64,000 nt of DNA from Amyloporia xantha (Eukaryota > Basidiomycota > Agaricomycetes > Polyporales > Adustoporiaceae), in the NCBI GenBank assembly GCA_036971615.1, contig JAYKKR010000014.1:1-64000 (forward strand), in the 5' to 3' direction. The notes under the pieces were generated by a model. That model was not told the origin of the DNA and ran no database searches. It was given only the letters and a program-made list of their open reading frames with translations. Positions 35,633 to 46,698 of the stretch are shown piece after piece (the stretch's first letter is position 1; each line of letters starts with the position of its first letter). A program made the position numbers and the translations under genes.

Positions 35633-37594
35633 TCACAGCTCCGTCTTCGACAATTTCTCTCCCGCACTCCGCACGCTCTCTCCACCCGCCTGCATACCAT
35701 CACCCGTCTTTTCTTTCGCGTGTTCAGCCCCACCCGTCAAGATGTCCAACACCTACATGGACCCCATTAGCATATCTTCGAAAGTAGCAAAACAGAGAAG
35801 TCACCAACCTTGCCAAGCTTGTCCTCCGCCGCCTCCACGCCCCCATTAAGGACATCCCTCACCTTTCCAAAGAGCGCTTCCGCCCGCCCCGACGCCTGCA
35901 CGTACCGGATCCGCGTTTCCTGCAACAGACCCGGGCGGCTCGTCGGGAGCGCCTCTTCTGAAAGGCCATGTTCCCTGAGGTATGCCCGCAGCCGTGCATC
36001 AGGCCATACGAGGTATGGCGCCGTGCGTGCGTTGAACTCGGTGTACCTGTGTGGACGGACGTAAGTAAGAGGTAAGAACCACGTAAGGTATAGTAGACGT
36101 ACTTGTCCTGCATCAACTTGACGAGCTCGTCGCGCGTCTTCTGCGCGTCGCTACGGAGGTAGCCGTGCTCAACGAGCCACGCCTTCATGTCCGAATCAGT
36201 CCACGCGCCCCAGATCGTATCCTGGGCATTTGCATAGTTGTCCCTGTGAATAGACATCACGTCAGTATTTCATATTGATCCCAGAGACGACATGAGGCGG
36301 CTATATGCGCGTCGTCTTCGTTGGAATTCAAAGGGACACCACGTACGCTAACAACTTCTCCAACTTATCCCTCTTCAGTTGCGCATCAGTCTTGACAATA
36401 CCATGGTCCACGAGCCACTGCTTCATCTGTGATTCTTTCCACGATGAGTATGCGAACTCCTGCTGATACACCAGCATCTAGCTCACGGCAGGATACGTGC
36501 GATGTTAAGAGATAATCACCTGAGGACCATAATAATACTGCTTCATCAAGGCCAGGTACTCATCATGCTTCTTCTGCGCGTCGGACCTGATAATACCGCG
36601 TTGGACGAGCCATTGATGCTATATAAATAAACCAAGCTGCAGCGGTCCCCTCGTAGTAAGAAATAAACGTAAGGTACGCACGATGTACGAATCACTCCAT
36701 GCCTCCCAGATCGGGTCCGCAGCCTTGGCGTACGTATCACGCATCCAATGCAACAGCTGATTCCGAGATGCCTGCTGCTTCGACTGCAGTACACCCTTTG
36801 ATTCGAGGTACTCTCGTAGAGCATTGTCGTCCCACCTATCCCCAGGTCCGTCAGCATCAGCTCATACCAACGTGGGCGCGTCTGACATACGTCGAATAGA
36901 CATAATCCTTTGAGTCATCCAACGCCTGGCCCACAGTGGCAGACGCCTGGCTGGCCGCGCTCACCGCGCTCTTCGACGCCTTCGTCCCGAGGCTGCTTGC
37001 GCTCTTGCTCGCCTGGTGCTTTGTGTCTCCGTAGACAGCCGTGCTCGCGCCCCGGCTCGCAGTACTCGCTAATGAGCTCGCGGTGCTGCTCGCCTGCGCC
37101 CACTTTTGCTTCGCCAACAGTGCTAGCTGCTCCCGTGGTCCGCTCGGGTCCACGACACCCTGCTCCAGGAGGAACTCGCGCAGGCGCGATGCGTCCCATG
37201 TGTCGAACGCGTCTTGCTTGAGGTTGCCGTAGGTGTCGAAAAACGCCTGTTGTGCGCCGCCAGCTTGGTCAGCGGCCCACTGCGTCTGTTCAGCTGTCCA
37301 GGCGCCAACAGTGGAAGTCGCGACGTCCCAGTTAGCGGAGACGAGAGACTGAAGCTCAGCTACAGAAGGTCCAGGCGTGGTGGTGGGGATGGGGATACGG
37401 CGGGAGGAGAGCCAGGCGCTAAGCTCAGCAGGTGCCCATGAGTGGTATTCTGTTGTAGGGAGGTCTGTTCACTATCACGAAGAGGCCGCGGAATGGAGAA
37501 ACATACCTGGCTCTTTCTTGTCAGAGCCAAACCATGACGCTTGGGCGGCGCCGATGGTCAGCGCGAGGAACACGAGGTTGGCCGTTATTCTCAT
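35633..37594 (-). CDS. Ish1/Msc1-type stress protein with seven Ish1 repeats
   Basis: ATG at 37592-37594 gives a signal peptide, MRITANLVFLALTIGAAQA, then SWFGSDKKEP. Seven Ish1-type units follow. Each opens W-x-D/E-S/A and has a WL/YL-x-x-x-G core: HSWAPAELSAWL, TWDASRLREFLLEQG, TWDDNALREYLESKG, AWSDSYIHQWLVQRG, SWKESQMKQWLVDHG, AWTDSDMKAWLVEHG and VWPDARLRAYLREHG. Between units 2 and 3 is a Ser/Ala-rich coil (about 60 residues, STASSLASTASRGAS). The final exon (35633-35752) is joined by a 56 nt intron (35753-35808) and adds VLDILTGGAEHAKEK, ending in TGA at 35633-35635. In yeasts such proteins sit at the nuclear envelope or ER and respond to stress; that role is transferred from the family. 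There is no second copy in the window. Confidence 0.88.
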
Positions 37595-38338
37595 CGTCGC
37601 GTAGTCGTCGTATTGTTGTTTAGTTCAAAGCCGTGTCGTGAGGTCGTTAGAGACAGAAAAGTTGGCGATACAGAGTGAAAAAGCAATTCAAAGATGGGGA
37701 TAAAAGTAAGTAGACAAGAGGTGGGGGGCAGTGGGGTATATAAAGGAAGGCTGGGGCGGGTTGACAGAGTCCACTGGAACATGACGCGGACGAGGATGCC
37801 ATGACGTCGTCAACTTCTTTCACTGCAATCGCGAGTGGAGAAACACAGGGCACAGTGGGGTTAGGGTCGTCGGGTAGTTGCGCTTAACTTACGTAAGTAC
37901 CTCCGGCGCTCTCTTTCAAGCGCCTTCAAACTTCTTCATAAAGACTTCGTTAGCGTCTACGCATCGACACTTCACGTTCACCGCTCGTCTGATGTGCCCT
38001 CAATTATAGGAGGCTTCACCCATCTTTCTTGAACTTTTGTATATTATCCATTGCATACCAAAATATTCAGGGTCAGTGAATCCGAGATCGAGTATTGAAT
38101 CCTGCGAGCTGCCACCGCGCGGGCTCCAGTAGCATTGGGCCTACATATCCGTTGACGATTCAGCTTGATCCTAACAGTCGAGCACGATCGCTTCACTGTC
38201 TCTACTAGGACGCTGGCTATAGTCGACGAATACGCTACACTAGCCTAAGGTAGGCCTAAAACGCAGCTAAGAACCTGGTGTCTGATTCAAACAAGTTCGG
38301 GAACATGTTCAAAGCAAAATGGTGACATGACTACTAAG
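37595..38338. other. Intergenic region upstream of the Ish1-type gene
   Basis: A plausible minus-strand TATA (TATATA within GGGGTATATAAAGGAAGG, near 37735) lies about 140 bp upstream of the Ish1-type start. Nothing else is recognised before the fold-back element at 38339. Confidence 0.45.
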
Positions 38339-38477
38339 GCCCTACTCGGCTGCGCGGCTTTGCGAGACCGGCCCTGCCAAATTGAAAGCGGACGCTTGGA
38401 GTCTGGCGGATGCCGAGAAAGCGTCCGCTTTCAATTTGGCAGGGCCGGTCTTCCCAAGCCGCGCAGCCGAGTAGGCC
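38339..38477. mobile_element. 139 bp MITE-like fold-back element
   Basis: Two 58 bp arms (38339-38396 and 38420-38477) are reverse complements with about four mismatches and enclose a 23 bp spacer. The arms start CCTACTCGGCTGCGCGGC on each outer side. Both flanks carry CTAAG (38334-38338 and 38478-38482), which fits a 5 bp target-site duplication. No coding capacity is present. It lies about 300 bp upstream of the peptide gene at 38786. Confidence 0.85.
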
Positions 38478-38785
38478 CTAAGCCTGTACCCTGCATCTGT
38501 GTCGACATGACCCGATTAGATTTTCTCAACGGGAGTATAGATGGAAGCAATTTTGGGATCCGCGCTTTGACAAAGTTCTATACTATGATTCGCCTCGTCA
38601 CCGTCCAATGTCTGTCCTAGGATCTCATACATCTGGCAGTCCAATAAGGCGACAGGGATTACCATCATGTGCTCGATCCGTCTCCCTAGCCGCTTCTCCA
38701 TACTCGTCGGTCTAAGAGTATAAAGAGGTCCCTGCGATACCTCAGTCCATCAGTCCTCGACTACTCCACAATCCACTCAATCATC

Positions 38786-38959
38786 ATGTCTGTGAGTACT
38801 CTTCCCCCCTTCCCCATCGTCCTGCGCTGTGAGAAGAACAGCACGCTGAACCCATCGCATCGCATACAGGACACAGTCAAGTGCGCTAACACCGAAGCGA
38901 ACGGCGGGACCTGCTCCTGGCCGACATGCGGCTGTGCGGAGCCGCCGAAGAGCAAGTGA
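38786..38959 (+). CDS. 31-aa four-cysteine peptide, copy 8
   Basis: Exon 1 is at 38786-38791, the intron is 38792-38869 (78 nt, the longest of the family) and exon 2 is 38870-38959, with TGA. Eight synonymous differences from copy 27874 are at T4, V5, E11, A12, G15, T21, A25 and P27. This copy alone has ACA for T4 and GTC for V5. The intron and 5' region are unlike any other copy, while exon 2 onward matches the block at 28967. TATAAAG is at 38719-38725, and the CAGTCCTCGACTAC start region is kept. Confidence 0.87.
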   Translation: MSVSTLPPFPIVLRCEKNSTLNPSHRIQDTVKCANTEANGGTCSWPTCGCAEPPKSK

Positions 38960-39679
38960 GCTGTCACTAACCTCGCCAGCATTAAGCTGTAGGTATGTGC
39001 AGTTTGTAGGTTTGAAGCGCGAAGGGGAGTCTGATCAGTTGTGTAGCTGCAGAAACGGACCGGAGTGTTTCGTAGCTGATACGGATGCGCGGTGGGACGT
39101 TTGGAGGCTCGGATCATTACTGCTTCTGTAGCATATTGTACCAAAATGCCGAGATTTCTTTGATCTACGCTTCCAGAGTCTTTCTTCGGACTCGACGGTG
39201 TCTGTTGAACCGGTATCAAGTTCGCGGAGTTTTGCCTTTGTGAAAAGTTACTTAAAATACGATCAGAATGAGGATCTACACCTCGAAAATGGAGATCCAA
39301 TTGAACCGTGTCCCAAACTATGAAAGGTGTCAAAAAGGATTTTGGCCCGCGAGGGCCTCGCCATGTGTAGACGTAGTCATGAAGAAAAGATCAGGCAGCT
39401 GTCAGATGACCGTGAATGTCATCCACACGCTGCGGTACGCATGCTGTCTCCGCGCTCGTACGCGGAGGGAAGAATTGTAGTACACCAACGTGTAGAAGCA
39501 TGGACGAAAAGGAACCGATAAGAACACATAGAGAAGCACAACGTCCAAAATTAGCCCGCTTCGACCACCTGTGAAAGTTGTGAGGCAGACACATCGCGCG
39601 GAAGCTTTGCAGCGCAAAGAACGAAGATTGATCACATTCCACATACAACGGGAGAAGCAACACCAACAAGGTAGAACCT

Positions 39680-39896
39680 GTGATGCAATGACATAGCGTC
39701 GCGTTCTGATTCGCCCGCTCCCGCACCAATAACTTTCTTGACATTTGACTTAGACCTATTGGAGAGCAAGGATTACCACAAGCCCGGTCGTGTTGCAAGC
39801 TATAAGAGGAAGAGTTGGGCACCGACAACCATCAGTCCTCGACTACCTCACACAACCACCCACTCGTCTTCCAACTCTCTTCTCCACTCAACCACA
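39680..39896 (+). promoter_or_regulatory. Class A promoter of a peptide gene
   Basis: CCAAT is at 39726-39730, TATAAGAGG at 39801-39809 and a likely start region CAGTCCTCGACTACC near 39832. A GCGTCGCGTTCTGATTCGC block lies upstream. The copy at 50701 keeps CCAAT (50531-50535) and TATAAGAGG (50606-50614) at the same 75 bp spacing, although the sequence between them has diverged. The minus-strand copies 7811, 11241, 27874 and 28967 have the same blocks. Confidence 0.65.
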
Positions 39897-40051
39897 ATGT
39901 CTGTGAGTATCCACGGGGAACATCCTCCTCGTCCAGACGACTCACCTCCTGCATTACACAGGACACCGTGAAGTGCGCTAACACCGAGGCCAACGGCGGC
40001 ACCTGCTCCTGGCCGACGTGCGGCTGTGCTGAGCCCCCGAAGAGCAAGTGA
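39897..40051 (+). CDS. 31-aa four-cysteine peptide, copy 9
   Basis: Exon 1 is at 39897-39902, the intron is 39903-39961 (59 nt) and exon 2 is 39962-40051, with TGA. Exon 2 is identical to copy 27874 over 90 nt. The intron keeps the same length and ends but has several substitutions. This copy has the clearest class A promoter. Confidence 0.88.
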
Positions 40052-40595
40052 TTGCGCTTCTTGGTCCGCAAAACATTTTGCATGTGCGTATGTGGTATCA
40101 GTGTCTCAACGAGATGCGGAAAATGACGAGACTTCATCTTGACCATCAGTAGTCGCATACCTGAAGGCTCCTGAGGGGTCGAAGAAGTTGTCCCGATGAG
40201 GCTGAGGTTTTGTACACTGTAGTAGCGATGAGGAATGCCGAAATTTGTTTCATCTGCATGTTCTGAGTTTAGTGAGCATACCTCAAGCACTAGCAAGTAG
40301 CCCTTTACCTGAAAGATCACAGCATGACCGAGCATAGAATTTCAGCCACTAGGTACTCTGACCCGGACCTGCTGTTCATTTGTTGAAAGAATACCGGGGG
40401 ACCTCCATTGCCTAGGACGACGTTGCCAAGGGTATGTCAGCTGATCTTCGAGATCCAAGGTCCACTGGTTTCACCAGATTTTGCCGTAACGCTCATATCA
40501 ACCCTTGAATCATGAGAGCGCACCATGCTTAGTATACAAGATTCTTATGAATAGGGCTAACAGGCCTTGCCGCATACTGATATGCCCCTGGGAGG

Positions 40596-42795
40596 CTACA
40601 GTGACAGTGTTCTGACAACCTCAGAAATCTCAACCCGCTTCCGCAGATCCGGATCCCACCCACTAAGAATCAAAATCCACACTTCGTCTGAAAGCCCCAG
40701 AGCGGAGGCGCCCAGTGGACGTGGCGGTCGCTGGCCTGCAATTACCTTCCTTATGACGGCAGCATCAGTCCGACATTCAGCGAATGGTATATTTCCTGAG
40801 AAAACCTACGGCGATATCATCAGCGCCTGTCTGAGATGCAACTTGAGCATACGCATACCTCCCACATCACCATCGAAAATGAATACACGTCGCTTTGTGT
40901 AGTGGGACGTGAGTCTTCACACCCAGCCGCCTCGGGATCCATGATTTCTGGTGCCATCCAACGGATAGTCCCCTTGGGACCGCCCGCAGACGTCGTCTGA
41001 AACGCACTCACACTATCGAGGTTTTGTATCAACGTAGATAGACCGAAATCTGCCAGGCACGCGACACCCTTCTCGTTGATAAGGATATTTACCTGTACCG
41101 AAGACATAAGTGTACACATTTAAGTGCAAAGTGGGGTTTGACGTACACATTTCAGGTCACCGTGAACAACCCCTACTGAATGTAGGTACTCGAGCCCCAA
41201 CGCAGCTTCTCTAAGCTAGAAGATGACAAGAAATAAGCAGAAAACGCAAACGTAAATCACAGTGTCCTAACCAGCTTCAAGCGATCTGTATGTGCGCTCT
41301 CCTCCAGATACTTCCTGATATGCCCGTTTACTGCCCACGGTGACACGACGCAAAACTTAAAGAGGGTCTCGTTGATTCCCAAGAATGGCAGCACATTCGG
41401 ATGGCGAAGGTATTTCCAATGAATCACCTCTCTGAAGAAAGTCTATGTTTTTCCGTTGAGGACCTGTCCCCATGAGAATATCGATATTTACTTTGCGAAT
41501 GGCATGTAGATCATCCCGCTCGGAAATGTGTAGCTCTTTGAGAGCGACGTCCTGGCCGTCAAGTTTGCCACGCCAGACATCTGCGAAGCCGCTGCGAAAC
41601 TCGGGATATAAACCGTGTTTGACAAGACGTTTAGACACGATGAAGTAAGAAGCCGGAAGCCGTCCGATTTCTGTACAAAGCTTTGATAGTTCTCGCAGAA
41701 TCGGCCGAAACTGCGAGTCATAGGGTGTCATTAGGCTTGCAATCTGTATCGTGCGTTTAGAACACATTCGCAAAGCTCTGGTGAGGAAATATGAGCATAC
41801 TTGATCGAGTTTGTCGATGCCATCTTCATTTTCATGTGGCGGTGCTGATGCGTCTGCTTCGTCCTCAGCCGTTTCTGTCCTGGACGACGAATTGTCAAGC
41901 GTTTTCAGCTGGCCTAATAGGCAATGCATCTCACCTCTCTTTCGGCGTCTCAGTCGTGCCTAATTGCTCCTCAGCTTCCTTCCCTTTGGCTGAGATATAA
42001 ATTGATAGAACAAAATTCAAGTCATCTCTACGCTTAGCAAAAAGCTTCGAGAATGCGACGAAAGTATTCTCCCATTTTCGACCCCCCCAAACTTTCGTTA
42101 CTAGTCTCGCCTTGGAGTAGCCGTCGCACACGTTCGCGCAATCAAGGATATCCTTCGCCGTAAGTTCCACAAGCTCCCTCATACGTTCATCTAGTGTTGT
42201 CTTGACGGCACCTTGAAGTGTTGCACCCTGTCCCACATCCTTAAGTCTGTCACATTATACATCAATACATCATGGTACGCGGAAGTCAAAGATTCATACC
42301 GTACTAATACTTTTAGCGTGTCCTTCACCTCCACAAGGATAGCGGGAACCTTACCGTCGATGTGACGACGCTTCGTTTCTAACACGTAAAAGGCTTTGAA
42401 AACCACAACCACGACTAGGGGTATCTATATGAGCGGAGCTACTAAGTGGCCAGGAAAGACGATATGATGACCTTCAAGGAACGGGTGGACCTTGCTAGCG
42501 TCCTCCAAGCTCGCAATGACAGGCGAAATTGAGTCGAAGCCTTCGCGTGAATGTCGAAGTGAGCCACTCTCCGGGTCTGTATCATCTCTAGCGGCTATCG
42601 GAACGGTCTGAGACAAGTCCTCCCCGCCTTTCAGAGTGACAGATAGACAATGACATCAGCGAGGGGACATTACGCATCCAACACGTTAATGCAACAGATG
42701 GACAAACCTATATTGTACGGTACACCGTTGTCGTCGGCAAGCGCGGACAGTAGCGATTCCACAAAGCTAGTAGACTGTGGATCGTCCTGAGACAT
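40596..42795 (-). CDS. TKL-type protein kinase with N-terminal helical domain
   Basis: The first in-frame ATG (42793-42795) gives MSQDDPQSTSFVESLLSALA. The open frame continues upstream without an ATG, so the start is uncertain. An N-terminal helical region (VLETKRRHIDGKVPAILVE, VKDTLKVLVR, DILDCANVCDGYSK, FVAFSKLFAKRRDDLNF) is typical of kinases expanded in Agaricomycetes. The kinase domain shows FADVWRGKLDGQDVALKEL (glycine loop and lysine), LGLEYLHSVGVVHGDLK (catalytic loop, HGD instead of HRD), LADFGLSTL, GTIRWMAPEIM and DVYSFSMVMWEV. The last exon, VFSGNIPFAECRTDAAVIRK, ends TAG at 40596-40598. A one-base frame break near 41439 separates RKNIDF from FREVIHWKYLRHPN; removing one T repairs it. 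Target and pathway are unknown. Confidence 0.84.
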
Positions 42796-44246
42796 CACGG
42801 TCTCATCGTCTCTCAGGAAAGTGAGAATCCTTGTTTGATTCTGCGTCAACAGGAGACCTAGCAAGAGACTGAAAGATAATCCCAACAGCGACACGTCTTT
42901 GGTGTGTAATTGGCGACAAGGCGTGACAAGTTAGACGCGTCTAGTCACAAACGCGTCAACTCAGTGTCAGCGCATGACCGTGACAGAGGATCGACCGTTC
43001 AGCACAACCGTTTTCTAAACATTTTCGTGGTCACTGGTTACTTGGGTGCCGGTGGGAAAACTCATGTGCGCACCGCTAGTTGGCCAACATCGTTTTGGTA
43101 GGTAGTGCTTACAATCGCGACACGGGATGCAATTCTCCCACCAGGTTTTCGGACGCGGCAATATCCGAGATCACGAGGAGGACACGTGATCTTGTTGACA
43201 CGCCTGCGTCGCCTCTTCTGCTCTACATTTCCATCCTTCAGATATGTACATAGAGTATACGTAGTTGATGAGACAAGCGAAAGAGACAGGAATTGCTATT
43301 AGATGTGTCCGCCATCATTGCATGGCAGACAGTACATGAGAACTGGTTAGCTTAAGAAGGTTGCCAGCAGTGGTCTTGTGAAGTATGTGTGGAGTTGGTA
43401 TGCAAGCAATTCAACATGGCTGTTGAAGACGCATGACTCATGGTGATTGAGGGGCATAATGAGCTATAACAGTCAACTGGAGAGCTTGGAGGTGCCAGCT
43501 CACAATTTCTTGGGTTATCTATTCATTTTTCCCTAGTGTTAAGTATGGAAGTTCAGTGAGCTGTGCACACACGGTGTGATCACGGCCCAATATGTGCCCA
43601 TCTTGAATTTTCAGCCCAGATGTGCGAACCGTGTAGGTATTGGTCGAAAATCTCCCATTTTATCCTATGTATGTTGCATTCTTTAGACTTCAAGTCTCAA
43701 CTTATAATGCTGACGGTGCGCGGCTTGGTATGTATTATCAGTTTATCTAGATCTAAGCGCCCGTAGATCTCCGCGTCCGAAAACCTGGTGGGAGGATTGC
43801 ATGCTCTCAATCGCGACCTACAGTACTGACCCATGTTGAATTCCCAGGAATGACCACTCGGCACTGTAGGATGTCTCTATACCAAGGTCGGACAAAAGGG
43901 ATGAACGTCCTCCAAAAGATCGAATTTGATCTGAGAAACGACCTCAATTGCACGATGTGAAGATGCCGCTCGGTATCGAGGGTCGCCGGCCAGCACTGAC
44001 TCATTGCATACGCATGCGTACACGACGATTACCGCGTATCCAACTCTGGACAAATCGAACACGCCAATCAGGTATGTTCTATTGTGCAGTCCAGTCTCCG
44101 AGAAGACAGTGAAGAATTACCTCGCTCCATTGGTCGGGTACAGGACCGTAGACTCAATCTCTGGGACCGGTGCAGCGTCCAATCAATTGTCTTGTATTTC
44201 CAAGCCACCGTAGGTCGCCTGAACCGCCAAAGAGGTATCCACGCCG
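42796..44246. other. Intergenic region with paired ACGCGT element
   Basis: At 42934-42955 two ACGCGT boxes flank CTAGTCACAA, the inverted partner of 27021-27043. The stretch after 43990 is the upstream region of the peptide gene at 44339, with AACACGCCAATCAGG and CGTCCAATCAATTG blocks shared with 46550. I see no gene. Confidence 0.45.
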
Positions 44247-44338
44247 TATATAAAGAGTCTGAGAGCAGCGAGTCCACCTCACCCTCCTATACCAGCCAGC
44301 AACCCCTTCATCTTTACCTACCACATCCTCATACCACC

Positions 44339-44489
44339 ATGTCTGTGAGTATCGTCCGTGTCTGCGAAGTCAGCGCAGAGTGATCTCATGTCCATCTAGG
44401 ACACCGTGAAATGCGCAAACACCGAGGCTAACGGCGGGACCTGCTCTTGGCCTACCTGCGGCTGCGCGGAGCCCCCGAAGAGCAAGTGA
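44339..44489 (+). CDS. 31-aa four-cysteine peptide, copy 10
   Basis: Exon 1 is at 44339-44344, the intron is 44345-44399 (55 nt) and exon 2 is 44400-44489, with TGA. Nine synonymous differences from copy 27874 (K6, A8, A12, G15, S18, P20, T21, C24, A25) make it one of the two most divergent copies in DNA, with the peptide unchanged. The class B TATATAAAG is at 44247-44255. A GTATGTGAAC donor 15 nt after the stop and a CTTCAG acceptor about 50 nt later suggest a 3'-UTR intron. Confidence 0.87.
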
Positions 44490-45002
44490 TGCTTCGACGG
44501 AGGTATGTGAACATCGGTAGATATATGGAGATACTGACTGGCGGCTCTGCCTTCAGCCTTCAGGCATACCTGCAAAACCAAGATAAGCGGAGCTGTCGAT
44601 GGGGCTGACACGATGGGGGAAAGCGCAGTCGACGTGTAGTATCTGTAACCTTGGCTTGAATACGAGTGCATTTCGTTGCATAGCGTATGGACCACTTGGC
44701 ACCGTGACGATGAGCACTCGTCTGTTGCTACGTATTCATGACGGCTTTTTATCATGAGCGCTGAATAGGGTTGTGCACGTAAATTCTCAAGAACCACGTC
44801 GCGAACTGTGGCACTGTTTTCAGGACTCAGAGTGTGGACGTGTTGTGAACCGTGCCACACATATCAATCGTGTATCAGGAAGAGTCGGAGAGCGTATCCG
44901 AGTCATGTATGTAGGGAATCTTCACTTGAATGTGTAAGAATGATATGAACAAAAGATAATGGCCACAACGCGTGGTACATTTATGATTTCGCTGCGCATC
45001 AG

Positions 45003-45590
45003 CTAACAAATATTGCCGTAGCTTTCGTAAAATTCCTCCTTTGGCGACGCGTCCCTATACCATATAGGCTCCTCGCCTATCACATTCACCAGCCACTCAT
45101 ACTGCGCTTGCGTGGGTCTCCTCTTGTTGAGCAAGTAGTCCGACGCGGTGACCGATACAACGAAGAGATCTTGATAAGCGACGCTGGGATCGTCGACATC
45201 CTCTGGTATAGGGTCTCCATCCGGAATGACGGTCATCCAAAACAAGTGGTCATATCCCATCATGGCCTTCAGCTTGTAGTAGCCAAACTCAACTGGTCCG
45301 AGGCCAAACTGTTGCTTTTTGGCGAAATACCGTTTGGTGAAGGACGCAAACCACTCCATATCAATCTTCCAGCCCAGCACGTAATGCCGTTCGTGTGATT
45401 TGAAGCCTTCGGGTAGAGCGGGGTACTGAGCAGGTCCTGAAGGCTTGCTGCGATCTGGAGGTAGCAGCCGTGGTCTCTTCTCAAGCTGCGAGGTAGAAGA
45501 TTCTCTCTATCATACATCTCCGTTGGTAGACAACAGGGAACTCACAGCCATATTTTCGAAGGATTGTCGCAGCGTCGCGACTTCAGTCAT
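45003..45590 (-). CDS. Unknown 175-aa protein, copy B
   Basis: This is the inverted paralogue of 24166-24751 with exactly the same exon sizes: 45590-45546 (45 nt) and 45485-45003 (483 nt, ending TAG). It shares YDHLFWMTVIPDG, QAQYEWLVNVIGEEP and YGNIC. Replacements are scattered and mild (KLDREWF to KIDMEWF, RSFKNGYFK to GPVEFGYYK, RDALPK to RDASPK). No stop or frame break has built up. It lies between peptide genes 44339 and 46550, as its partner lies between 23056 and 25248. No known domain is recognised. Confidence 0.85.
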
Positions 45591-46549
45591 GGTGGGTGTG
45601 TAGATCTTGTGGTAGGGCGGAAGATTAAGTCGTTGTGGTGAAAGGCTTATATCCTTCGCGGGCAGACCTTAAATATCCCTTGAGAGTGGTTGTGAGAGTG
45701 AGGGACGGTCGTCGTTGGTGAAGCTGATAGGCCACAACCTGCCACAATGCGAGAGTTCACCAGCGCCACGTGACCGTGACACCATCTTAGAATGCCCCAA
45801 CTTGAATTTGGTAGTTGCCAGTCCATACACGGTGGCATAAGGCCTGTAAGACCGCTGCTGTGGTGAATATAGTACTAGAATTATATTATCGAAGGTGTGA
45901 ATCCAGCTCTCTATACCCTGGTTTGGTTGAAAACAAAAATTTGCGACAAGTCTTCAAACGCTTTGCTTGATCAAGACCGACCAAGCAAGCCTGAAGCGAT
46001 CCGCATCCAATGCAGGCCCAGTTTCCAGTATATATATACTGGCATTACGGATATATCGCACGCTGAAAGAAGCCTGTCAACGGGGAATACCTGTAAATAG
46101 AGCACAGCAATTTGTTGGTATCATAGAAGGGATAACTCGGATTGACAGCATATGAACAGGGAACAACGACCGGCAGGATCTTCACTCGCACAATGTGGGG
46201 TCAACACCGAGCGTCGCAGAACGGGCTCATGAGATACACATGTGTACACAAGGTCCACCGTGTGTCGAATCCGGAACAGATTGAACACGCCAATCAGGTG
46301 TGCTGGATTGTGAAGCAGTGAAGAAGACTGGCATCGCTCCATTCGTCTAGTACAGGCGAAGAGCTTAATCCCCAGAGACAGTGCAGCGTCCAATCCATTG
46401 TCTTGTATTGCCAAATCACCGCAGCTCGCCTAAATCACCAGAGAGGCATCCGTGCTGTATATAAAGGGCTAGAGAGCAGCGAGTAGACCTCACCCTCCTA
46501 TACCAGCCAACAACTCCTTCAACTTTATTTACCACATCCTCCTACCACC

Positions 46550-46698
46550 ATGTCTGTGAGTATCGTCCACATCGGTAGTGTCCGCACAGGCTGATGATGC
46601 GCATATAGGACACCGTAAAGTGCGCGAACACTGAGGCTAACGGCGGGACCTGCTCCTGGCCCACATGCGGCTGCGCGGAGCCCCCGAAGAGCAAGTGA
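46550..46698 (+). CDS. 31-aa four-cysteine peptide, copy 11
   Basis: Exon 1 is at 46550-46555, the intron is 46556-46608 (53 nt) and exon 2 is 46609-46698, with TGA. Nine synonymous differences from copy 27874 are at V5, A8, T10, A12, G15, P20, T21, C24 and A25. TATATAAAG is at 46457-46465. The intron length and sequence match 23056, its mirrored partner. A 3'-UTR intron is likely (GTATGTGAGC near 46712, GTTCAG near 46768). Confidence 0.87.

Larger units (their letters stand above)
38870..40265. repeat. Right arm of inverted 1.4 kb peptide-gene block
   Basis: This is the reverse complement of about 27660-29056, starting at exon 2 of copy 38786 and ending about 215 bp past the stop of copy 39897. 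Small indels separate the arms (for example TTCTTTGCG against TTTGCG upstream of the promoter). The 90 nt exon 2 of copy 39897 is identical to that of 27874. Confidence 0.82.
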
